Shown: positions 1 to 5,482 of the stretch, piece by piece
Numbering within the stretch: position 1 is the stretch's first letter
How the letters are laid out: every line of letters begins with the position of its first letter
Source: Puniceicoccales bacterium
GTDB taxonomy: Bacteria > Verrucomicrobiota > Verrucomicrobiia > Opitutales > UBA953
DNA length: 6,787 bases
NCBI GenBank assembly: GCA_031289285.1
Contig: JAITPT010000251.1
Coordinates: forward strand, 1 to 6,787
Reading direction: 5' to 3'
Translations under genes and position numbers: made by a program
Notes under the pieces: model-generated
The model's database searches: none
Told to the model about the DNA's origin: nothing
Seen by the model: the letters and a program-made list of their open reading frames with translations, nothing else

Positions 1-71
1 GACTCGGGCAGTCACGGGCAGATACGTGTGACCGAGACAGTCGCGGCGTCGGCGAAAGCGGTGTCGGCGGG
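1..71. repeat. 71-bp direct repeat, copy A (cut by the window edge)
   Basis: Positions 1-71 are identical base for base to 241-311, a perfect 71-bp direct repeat with a 240-bp period. The copy begins at the first base of the window, so the true repeat may be longer. The two sequences diverge abruptly after base 71 (TGCTAC here, CAAAAT after 311). The left part consists of decamers ending in CGGGCA (1-10, 11-20). The next decamer begins GATAC. No gene is recognised in it. Confidence 0.9.
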
Positions 72-202
72 TGCTACGCTACGCTACGCACCCTCTGCCA
101 CCGCACTCCAAAAAAATGCGTTAGGGCAGTAAAGTGGTGCGCGGTTTTATTGAGTGCGGTGGCAGAGGGCGCGGAGTTCATCTCCGTGCCCGCCGACACC
201 GC
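58..202. repeat. Large nested inverted repeat (hairpin-forming, MITE-like)
   Basis: Two nested perfect inverted repeats share one axis. The outer arms are 58-71 (GCGGTGTCGGCGGG) and 189-202, 14 bp. The inner arms are 91-108 (CCCTCTGCCACCGCACTC) and 152-169, 18 bp, around a 43-nt loop. The two stretches between outer and inner arms are both 19 nt long (72-90 and 170-188) but are not complementary. The left one is built of CTACG pentamers and the right one holds a small CGGAG/CTCCG hairpin. A single-stranded copy would fold into a long stem with a symmetrical internal loop. The outer arm is also the right end of the 71-bp direct repeat, so it occurs a third time at 298-311. No transposase is present. 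A non-autonomous mobile element or a palindromic intergenic repeat are both possible. Confidence 0.75.
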
Positions 203-240
203 ATTCAACGCAGCAGGTGACACGGCGAACGAGACGGGCA

Positions 241-311
241 GACTCGGGCAGTCACGGGCAGATACGTGTGACCGAGACAGTCGCGGCGTCGGCGAAAGCG
301 GTGTCGGCGGG
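241..311. repeat. 71-bp direct repeat, copy B
   Basis: Perfect second copy of 1-71. Just upstream, 231-240 (GAGACGGGCA) is one more decamer of the same type as 241-250 (GACTCGGGCA) and 251-260 (GTCACGGGCA). The repeat therefore sits at the end of a short 10-bp-period tandem run. The copy ends at 311 and is followed by unrelated, more AT-rich sequence. Confidence 0.9.
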
Positions 312-338
312 CAAAATCTTTAGTCTGGTTAATTATTC

Positions 339-392
339 GGAGAAAGGATGGGGAGGTAGAGGAGGGGGGGGGAGGAGAGATGGAGGAGGAAG
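339..392 (+). repeat. Purine-rich, G-rich tract with G9 run
   Basis: The 54 bases 339-392 are all A or G except three T (349, 357, 381). They include an uninterrupted run of nine G at 364-372 and many GGAGG or GGA steps. Such strand-asymmetric purine tracts can form G-quadruplex or triplex structures and are prone to length change. Immediately downstream, 392-399 (GTCGGTAT) can pair with 411-419 (ATACCCGAC, one bulged C). No reading frame through the tract looks like a protein. Confidence 0.6.
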
Positions 393-467
393 TCGGTATC
401 TGCATCTCAAATACCCGACAAATCATGCACTTACGATACGGACAATATTTTCCCCATTTATCGCGCT

Positions 468-1093
468 CGAATAAAAAGGCAGCCATTTTTTTCACTTGAC
501 TTGGATGTCGGCCATGCACATTTCTCCTGCGGTGGCCACCACGAGATTGCGGCGAGACACACTGCGACACACACACCACCAATGTCTGGTAGCCCGATGA
601 TCACGCCCCAGCGGGGCTTTGTCGCGAATAAAAAGGCAGCCATTTTTTCCACTTGACTTGGATGCCGTCCATGCACATTTCTCCTGCTGCGCCCACCACG
701 AGATTGCGGCGAGACACACTGCGACACACACCACCAATGTCTGGTAGCCCGATGATCACGCCCCAGCGGGGCTTTGCCGCGAATAAAAAGGCAGCCATTT
801 TTTCCACTTGACTCGGATTCCGGCCATGCACATTTCTCCTGCTGTGCCCCCCACGAGATTGCAGCGAGACACACTGCGACACACACACCACCAACGTCTG
901 GTAGCCCGATAATCTTGCCCCAGCGGGGCTTTGTCGTGAATAAAAAGGCAGCCATTTTTTTCACTTGACTTGGATTTCATTCATGCACATTTTTCCTGCT
1001 GCGCCCACCACGAGATTGCAGCGGAAGATGCAGCGGCATACATGCCACCGACATCGAGTAACCCGATAATCTCGCCCCAGCGGGGCTTTGCCG
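468..1093. repeat. Tandem array of four 155-157-bp units
   Basis: Four head-to-tail units lie at 468-624 (157 bp), 625-779 (155), 780-936 (157) and 937-1093 (157). Each begins with (C/T)GAATAAAAAGGCAGCC and ends with a GCCCC-AGC-GGGGC hairpin followed by TTTG. Units 1-3 are close to identical. Unit 2 is 2 bp shorter through loss of one CA in a CA run, and unit 4 has diverged at about 1023-1067. Diverged remnants may flank the array: the region just before 468 (about 450-467), and a GCCCC-CATAC-GGGGC hairpin at 1149-1163. On the minus strand every unit has AGGAG (AGGAA in unit 4) 8 nt before an ATG opening a micro-ORF: 492-515, 601-672, 756-827 and 961-984. Two minus-strand frames lack stops, so the 2-bp length change produces longer chance ORFs with rotating frames. 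These are probably not genes. The array lies 3' of the minus-strand oxidoreductase gene and could be in its transcript. I do not recognise the family. Confidence 0.9.
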
Positions 1094-1198
1094 CAGGGCA
1101 GGGCAGGCCGGAGGTTTCGCCGCGCACACCTCCAGTTGTGCATATCTCGCCCCCATACGGGGCTGGCCGCGTTCGAGTCGTCGGTGTCCGAGTTCCCA

Positions 1199-1250
1199 CT
1201 CAAAGTAGCGAGGAACCTCTTGCGCAAACCCTCCCCGCTGAACTGTCGTT
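1199..1250 (-). repeat. Dispersed repeat, compact copy (inverted partner at 6473-6584)
   Basis: Read on the minus strand, three blocks appear in order: AACGACAGTTCAGCGGG (1250-1234), GGTTTGCGC (1230-1222) and GGTTCCTCGCTACTTTGAG (1217-1199). The same blocks occur in the same order on the plus strand at 6473-6489, 6521-6529 and 6566-6584, with 16/17, 9/9 and 18/19 matches. In that copy the spacers are 31 and 36 nt instead of 3 and 4 nt. The two copies are therefore an inverted pair flanking the three-gene block. The GTTCC/GGAAC ends (1192-1196 and 1212-1216 on the plus strand) form a short imperfect palindrome. Confidence 0.7.
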
Positions 1251-1289
1251 CTTAGGATAAAACTGTGTTGTTGCTCGTGTTTGCTGTGA

Positions 1290-1308
1290 CACGGGTGAGA
1301 CGCCCGTG
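1290..1308. repeat. Short palindrome CACGGG-N7-CCCGTG
   Basis: CACGGG at 1290-1295 pairs with CCCGTG at 1303-1308 around a 7-nt loop (TGAGACG). Translated in some frames it yields peptide strings such as GTGVSPVS. From memory, these are common in spurious intergenic translations of Verrucomicrobiota, Planctomycetota and some cyanobacteria, which suggests a genome-wide dispersed palindrome. There is no T-tract on either side, so it is unlikely to be an intrinsic terminator. Confidence 0.5.
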
Positions 1309-1341
1309 CCACACATCGCACCCCGTTGTTGCCTACTCTCG

Positions 1342-1400
1342 CCCACCTGCCACCCGCCACCTGCCCACCCGCCACCCGCCACCTGCCACCCGTCACCCGC
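1342..1400. repeat. Heptamer tandem repeat (CCGCCAC/CTGCCAC)
   Basis: About eight imperfect 7-bp units of the form C(C/T)GCCAC run across 59 bp, with a 1-bp phase slip near 1367. On the minus strand this reads as GGGTGGC/AGGTGGC repeats, a series of G2-G3 runs that could form a G-quadruplex in the RNA just 3' of the oxidoreductase stop codon at 1414. The period of 7 is not a multiple of 3 and no protein is indicated. Confidence 0.75.
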
Positions 1401-1413
1401 TTCTCGCCCAGTC

Positions 1414-3996
1414 TCAATTATACTTCGGATAAGAGGCGGCTTTTACTTTTCCGGCACCGAGGCGCATCAATGTTTTCAAATCCTCTAAGTGCTTTTCATA
1501 GACTCCGCGCGGCGTGGCACTGTGCTTTTTGCAAAGCGAGGCGGCTAAACCTACGACCTCGCCCATCATGCCAGTTGTGCGCATCACACGCACGGTTCCT
1601 AAAGCGACATGCGTCACACTTATATTGCGCCCAGCCATGAAGAGATTTTCCGTGTTGCGCGAATAGAAACAACGATACGGAATCGGATAAGGTTTTATAG
1701 GATGAGTCTTCGCAATCGCCTTAAATTGACCGTTCGGAAAATACTTTGTATTCGCTGGGTCTGGATAATGCAAATCAATAGACCAAGAAGTCGAGGCCGT
1801 CCCATCAGGATATTGAATTTTCTCTTTGATGTCTTGCTCGCGCAAAATGATGTCGCCCAATAATCTGCGCGACTCGCGCTTCCCCGCGACATAGGCGACC
1901 CAGCCCAATTCGCGGTTCGCAAAACGCTGCTTGTTTGCGTGTTCATTTTTTAAGAACGACCAGTTGGAGAAAACGACCAGCATTCCGTAGTCGCGGATAC
2001 GCTCAAAGTCGCGCACTTGGTCGAGGTGCATTCCTGTCTCCCAAGTCCATTCGCCCATCGTAACTTTTTGCGAACTTTGCTCGTTAAAAAGCAAGCCGTG
2101 TTTGAAAACAGGAAACGCCGGCTCCCCTGTTTTTGCCACCGTGGAATACCACTGAACAGAGCTACCCATTGTCATCTTATCGCCGACGGCGGGAGCAGTC
2201 GGTTCGCCAAAGTCTTTTTTCCCCTCGCGCCCCATTGCGAAGTCTGCTCCGGCGAGTGCGCCGACAGTTCCGTCGCCCGTGCAATCGGCAAAAATAGGCG
2301 CGTGGAAAACGACCTCTTGCCCCGTCTCTACATGACGCGCCGTGACACTCTTTATTTTCCGTCCATCCATCTCTACTGCGAATACACGGTGGTTGAGAAA
2401 CTGGGAGATGTTTGTTTCGGCGTCCATGAGGTTGTGCTTTTTTTTATCTTCGTATTGGGAGGCGGGTTTTGCGTTGCCGCCGGACTTCGGGCTAAGCTCG
2501 GCGACGATGCCGCCGAGGTTTGGATAGGGCGGCAAGGCGAGACGTCCGCCGAGATGGACGCGCACTTCCGAGCTATTGTTGCCGCCCCAGATTGGGCGGT
2601 CTTGGATAATCGCCACCTTCAAACCCTGCCGCGCCGACGCCACCGCCGCGCACATTCCGGCGACACCGCCACCGACTACCACAAAGTCAAATTGCCCGAC
2701 GTCTTTCCGCGTCTGCGGGCAAAGTTTCTGGCGAAACGCCGCCAGCGCGGCAGCGTCGTCGGGCGGGGTCAGCGTTTTGTCTTGCGTGAAAAACAGCGCG
2801 TCGCAACGCCCGTTAAAACCGGTCAAATCGGCGAGCGCGATTTCTGTTTCCGGCTTGTTGATTTCCACCTCGCCGCCGTCTTGCCACGCCCACTTTTTGC
2901 CAGTCGCGCCGAAGTGGGCGGTGGCGGGCACGGCGTTTATTTTAACTTGAAAAACGCCTGCCCCCGGTGCGTCCGACCACGGTGCCGTCCAGTTGTAGGT
3001 GCGGACAAAAAGCCGATATTTTCCCGTCTGCGGAAACTTGATTTTTGCGACGGCGTCTTTGACGGGTTTGCCGAGGCCGTGCGCCATCAGGTAGGGCGAA
3101 CCCATCAAATCGCTGAACTGCGCGTCAACGACCCAGCCGCCTTTTTCTGCGAAACTTTCCGCCTCGATGAGCACCGCGTTGGTGGCGGTTTTTTGCGGCG
3201 GCAGTAGCCACGCCGCGAGCAGGTCGGCGACGATGCTGTGCCCTCTGGCGTTCGGGTGGTTGATTTGGCTCATGTAGGGTTTGATGCTTTCGCCGCGTTT
3301 CGCGATTTCGCCAAAGGCAGCGTAAGAGTCGGCGAGACCGACGCCGTATTGGGCGGCAAGCGCACGGATTTGGCGGGCGTGTTGCTCGAGCGGCGAATTG
3401 GCGTCGAGGACGTTTGTGCTCTGGTCGGGAGTGGGCGTGAGAAGGATAACTTTTATTTTCAGGGCGAGCGCGTGCTCAATCATGTGGACCCATGCGGCGC
3501 GGGCGCGTTTCAGGCCGAGGCCACGGTCGTTCAGCGCGTAGTCTATGAACAAAACATCGGGGCGGTGGACGAGGACTTCCTGCTTAAAACGCCGTGCGCC
3601 TTGCTCGGCATTTTCGCCGCCGATTGCGGTGTTGATGGCGTTGATGACTGCGTAGGGGTAGGCGGCTTTCACGGCTTGCAGGGTGAGCAGCGGGTAGGCG
3701 TGGAAGCTGTCAACGGCGGGCGTTTTGAAATAACCAGCAGGGACGCTGTGCCCGTGAAAAACGAGATTTACGGCGCGGTTGCGTGGCCACTGTTTTTGGA
3801 GCAGCGCACGTGTGTCGCGCAGGTAGGTCGCGGAGTCGGCGGCGGCGGCGGGAGCAGCAGCGGGAGCTGTGGCTGCGGCTGTTATGGCTGCCGCGTTTGC
3901 TGGCGCGGCGGCTCCTGCGGCGGCTGCTGCCGCGCAACAGGCGACGGCTGCGAGCACGGTTCTCGTGCTCAGAGGGGAAAGTAGTTTGTGAAACAT
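1414..3996 (-). CDS. Secreted SGNH hydrolase-like / carbohydrate-binding-like / FAD-dependent oxidoreductase fusion
   Basis: Predicted exported enzyme of 860 residues when started at the ATG at 3996. That start gives a clean signal peptide: basic MFHKLL region, Ala-rich core, possible ANA cleavage near residue 35. A GTG at 4038 would add 14 residues. Neither has a Shine-Dalgarno sequence. An Ala/Pro-rich low-complexity stretch follows to about residue 55. Domain 1 (about 70-270) is SGNH/GDSL-like: GHS (Ser84), IGG (Gly126-127), YALND (Asn156) and NHPN (His247), but the usual Asp three residues before the His is Gln. Domain 2 (about 274-406) opens with EAESF and is a beta-sandwich resembling CBM6/35-type modules. 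Domain 3 (about 436-840) is an FAD-dependent oxidoreductase of the FAD_oxidored (PF12831) type: VVGGGVAGM near 442, IWGGNNSSEVR, ADCTGDG and a C-terminal NLFMAGRNIS segment. The substrate is unknown; a carbohydrate is inferred. It is divergent from the dehydrogenase gene. Export of an FAD protein without a twin-arginine motif is odd. Confidence 0.9.
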   Translation of the reverse strand: MFHKLLSPLSTRTVLAAVACCAAAAAAGAAAPANAAAITAAATAPAAAPAAAADSATYLRDTRALLQKQWPRNRAVNLVFHGHSVPAGYFKTPAVDSFHAYPLLTLQAVKAAYPYAVINAINTAIGGENAEQGARRFKQEVLVHRPDVLFIDYALNDRGLGLKRARAAWVHMIEHALALKIKVILLTPTPDQSTNVLDANSPLEQHARQIRALAAQYGVGLADSYAAFGEIAKRGESIKPYMSQINHPNARGHSIVADLLAAWLLPPQKTATNAVLIEAESFAEKGGWVVDAQFSDLMGSPYLMAHGLGKPVKDAVAKIKFPQTGKYRLFVRTYNWTAPWSDAPGAGVFQVKINAVPATAHFGATGKKWAWQDGGEVEINKPETEIALADLTGFNGRCDALFFTQDKTLTPPDDAAALAAFRQKLCPQTRKDVGQFDFVVVGGGVAGMCAAVASARQGLKVAIIQDRPIWGGNNSSEVRVHLGGRLALPPYPNLGGIVAELSPKSGGNAKPASQYEDKKKHNLMDAETNISQFLNHRVFAVEMDGRKIKSVTARHVETGQEVVFHAPIFADCTGDGTVGALAGADFAMGREGKKDFGEPTAPAVGDKMTMGSSVQWYSTVAKTGEPAFPVFKHGLLFNEQSSQKVTMGEWTWETGMHLDQVRDFERIRDYGMLVVFSNWSFLKNEHANKQRFANRELGWVAYVAGKRESRRLLGDIILREQDIKEKIQYPDGTASTSWSIDLHYPDPANTKYFPNGQFKAIAKTHPIKPYPIPYRCFYSRNTENLFMAGRNISVTHVALGTVRVMRTTGMMGEVVGLAASLCKKHSATPRGVYEKHLEDLKTLMRLGAGKVKAASYPKYN

Positions 3997-4207
3997 AGCA
4001 GCCAGCGCAGACAGAGCGGGCACCAAAAGGTTTCTCACCTGTGCATTTAGTTACTTGCCAAAACGAAACCACTCCCTTCTCTTCCTGTCTGGGGGAAGCT
4101 GCGGGAGACACGCCGCACGCCGCGCCAAACACGGCACAAGCGAGTTTCCGGGCAAACCTAACTCAACCAACCAACCAACAAAAAAACACTCACACAGAAC
4201 AACTCTT
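3997..4207. promoter_or_regulatory. Divergent intergenic region with A/C-rich leader
   Basis: This 211-bp spacer separates the minus-strand oxidoreductase start (3996) from the plus-strand dehydrogenase start (4208) and must hold promoters for both. No convincing -35/-10 pair could be picked by eye. The last 47 nt before the dehydrogenase (4161-4207) contain a single G, are almost pure A and C with four CAAC/ACCA-type tetramers (4164-4179), and have no Shine-Dalgarno motif. They look like an unstructured leader of the kind used for SD-independent initiation. Weak inverted repeats occur at 4086-4090/4106-4110 (TGTCT/AGACA) and 4142-4146/4160-4164 (GAGTT/AACTC); either could be an operator half-site pair, but neither is strong. 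An open frame runs from 4055 into the dehydrogenase, but its extra 51 residues do not resemble the family. Confidence 0.5.
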
Positions 4208-5368
4208 ATGGCTCTCAATCGTCTCATCAGAATGGGTATCGTCGGCGGCGGCAGCGACGCCTTCATCGGCAAAGTCCACCGCATGGCGGCCCAACTCGAC
4301 AGTAAAATACGGCTCGTCGCTGGAGCACTCTCCATTGACCCGAAAATCGCCGTCCAGTCCGGCAAAGACCTATTCCTCGACCCCAAGCGGGTCTATCTCA
4401 CCTACAAGGAAATGGTCGCCGCCGAAAAAGCACTTCCCGCCGAAGAGAGAATTGACTTCGTCGCGGTGGTGACTCCCGACGACACGCACGTCGAAATCGC
4501 TACAGCCTTTCTCAACATAGGCGTCAGCGTCGTCTGCGAAAAGCCCGTCAGCGTGAAACACAAAGACGCGCTTGCATTGCGCGAAACTGTGAAAAAGACC
4601 GGCTTAGCGTTTGCCATCATGCACGGCTACACGGGCTACCCGCTCGTGCGCCACGCCCGCGCTCTCGTGCGCAACGGCGGCATCGGCAAAATCTACAAAA
4701 TCATCGCCGAGTATCCGCAAGACTGGATTTTGCCACGCGGCGACGCCCCGCTCCACCTCGCGGGCTGGCGCATGGATCCCAAGTTCGGCACGTCACTCTC
4801 GATGGGCGACATCGGCATCCACGCCGCGCAACTCGTCCGCTTCGTCACCGGTCTCGACATCGAGACGCTTAGCGCCGACCTGCGCACCTACACGCCGGGC
4901 GGGCGTCGCGACGACGACGGCAACGTGCTCGTGCGCTACAAAGGCGGCGCACACGGCGTCATCTACGCCTCGCAAGTGAGCGCGGGCGAAGAGAACGGCC
5001 TCACCATCCGCATCTACGGCAGCAAGGGCGGCATCGAGTGGCACCAGGAAAATCCCAATCAGCTCATCGTCAAAACGCAGGGCGAGCCGTCGAAAATCCT
5101 CACCCGCGCCCAGCCCTACCTCGACGCGAGCATTCCCGCACGCAACACCCGTATGCCCACCGGACACCCCGAGGGCCTCATCGAGGCGTTCGCAAATATC
5201 TACCTCGACTTCGCCGACGACGTCGCCGCGATTGCCGAGGGCGGTAAGGTCTCCAAGACGCACCTCTATCCTGACATCGAAGACGCGGTGTTTGGAAAAA
5301 CGTTTGTGGACACCGCCATCGAGAGCAACAAGTCCAAGGAAAAATGGACCAAGTTCCCGAAGGTTTGA
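4208..5368 (+). CDS. Gfo/Idh/MocA-family NAD(P)-dependent oxidoreductase (sugar/inositol dehydrogenase-like)
   Basis: Cytoplasmic dehydrogenase of 386 residues, a typical length for the family. The N-terminal Rossmann fold starts at once (IRMGIVGGGSDAFIG, residues 7-21), which supports the ATG at 4208 over the upstream ATG at 4055. The family's EKP motif, whose Lys contributes to catalysis and cofactor binding, is at 111-113 in VVCEKPVSV. The third family motif, GDIGIHAAQL, is at 200-209, with His205 where the catalytic His is expected. The C-terminal part is the alpha/beta substrate-binding domain. Segments such as HGYTGYPLVRHAR and EYPQDW resemble a subgroup often found with inositol or sugar catabolism genes (recalled, not searched). 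Substrate and cofactor choice cannot be read from sequence. No signal peptide is seen, so it probably acts on an imported sugar or polyol. It is divergent from the secreted oxidoreductase and is followed 80 bp downstream by an intrinsic terminator. Confidence 0.95.
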   Translation: MALNRLIRMGIVGGGSDAFIGKVHRMAAQLDSKIRLVAGALSIDPKIAVQSGKDLFLDPKRVYLTYKEMVAAEKALPAEERIDFVAVVTPDDTHVEIATAFLNIGVSVVCEKPVSVKHKDALALRETVKKTGLAFAIMHGYTGYPLVRHARALVRNGGIGKIYKIIAEYPQDWILPRGDAPLHLAGWRMDPKFGTSLSMGDIGIHAAQLVRFVTGLDIETLSADLRTYTPGGRRDDDGNVLVRYKGGAHGVIYASQVSAGEENGLTIRIYGSKGGIEWHQENPNQLIVKTQGEPSKILTRAQPYLDASIPARNTRMPTGHPEGLIEAFANIYLDFADDVAAIAEGGKVSKTHLYPDIEDAVFGKTFVDTAIESNKSKEKWTKFPKV

Positions 5369-5383
5369 ACCCGAAAACCGACA

Positions 5384-5426
5384 GCGGAAGTGGGCGACGT
5401 GCGCGGGTTGACGCGCACACTTCCGC
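5384..5426 (+). other. Stem-loop upstream of the terminator
   Basis: GCGGAAGT (5384-5391) pairs with ACTTCCGC (5419-5426), and GTGCGCG (5399-5405) pairs with CGCGCAC (5412-5418). There is a 7-nt one-sided bulge (5392-5398) and a 6-nt loop (GGTTGA). The following A7 run means it is not a plus-strand terminator. CAAAAAAATGC at 5426-5436 is the exact complement of GCATTTTTTTG at 5470-5480, the T-tract of the terminator. An alternative pairing could therefore hide that T-tract. Confidence 0.5.
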
Positions 5427-5448
5427 AAAAAAATGCAATCAAAAACTT

Positions 5449-5479
5449 TGCCACCGGTTTGTGCCGGTGGCATTTTTTT
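5449..5479 (+). terminator. Intrinsic terminator after the Gfo/Idh gene, abutting the next start codon
   Basis: TGCCACCGG (5449-5457) and CCGGTGGCA (5464-5472) form a perfect 9-bp GC-rich stem with a 6-nt loop (TTTGTG), followed directly by T7 (5473-5479). This is a textbook Rho-independent terminator for transcription ending the dehydrogenase gene. The T-tract ends three bases before the GTG at 5483 of the downstream gene. The only SD-like string before that GTG, GGTGG at 5466-5470, lies inside the 3' arm of the stem. The hairpin could therefore also limit expression of the downstream gene. Confidence 0.85.
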
Positions 5480-5482
5480 GGC

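Larger units (their letters stand above)
1094..1413. other. Non-coding region between tandem array and oxidoreductase gene
   Basis: No convincing gene is seen in these 320 bp. The region contains a decayed hairpin related to the array (1149-1163), one copy of a dispersed repeat (1199-1250), a 6-bp palindrome (1290-1308) and a heptamer tandem repeat (1342-1400). No hairpin plus T-tract terminator for the minus-strand gene ending at 1414 is evident, so its transcript may extend through this region towards the array. Confidence 0.6.

Noticed and set aside
162..320. Open plus-strand frame reading AEGAEFISVPADTAFN
   Set aside because: It looks protein-like for about 25 residues but passes through the inverted and direct repeats, has no ATG, and ends at TAG shortly after. 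It could be a gene relic but cannot be supported.
154..474. 106-residue plus-strand ORF over the direct and inverted repeats
   Set aside because: It is composed of repeat DNA and the Gly/Arg-rich translation of the purine tract, with no protein-like features.
605..617. GCCCC-AGC-GGGGC hairpins as intrinsic terminators
   Set aside because: Only a 5-bp stem and three T follow; too weak, and repeated in each unit without a gene before it.
458..964. 168-residue minus-strand ORF across the tandem array
   Set aside because: It reads different frames of the same unit in turn (MAAFLF... in one unit, NGCLFIR... in the next) because the unit length is not a multiple of 3. It has Cys- and Trp-rich non-protein-like composition. 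It is a by-product of two stop-free frames.
468..1093. CRISPR array
   Set aside because: Whole 155-157-bp units are conserved with no short repeat plus unique spacers, and no cas genes are present.
2017..3207. 396-residue plus-strand ORF
   Set aside because: Lies entirely antisense to the oxidoreductase gene, whose minus-strand frame has clear SGNH and FAD motifs. The antisense protein has no recognisable motif.
3238..3984. 248-residue plus-strand ORF with Gly/Cys-rich C-terminus
   Set aside because: Antisense to the signal peptide, Ala linker and SGNH domain. The GGGGSSSGSCGCGC-like tail is just the reverse of the GCN repeats.
4055..4207. 51-residue N-terminal extension of the Gfo/Idh protein
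   Set aside because: The extension is low-complexity, not a signal peptide, and the Rossmann fold begins immediately after the ATG at 4208.
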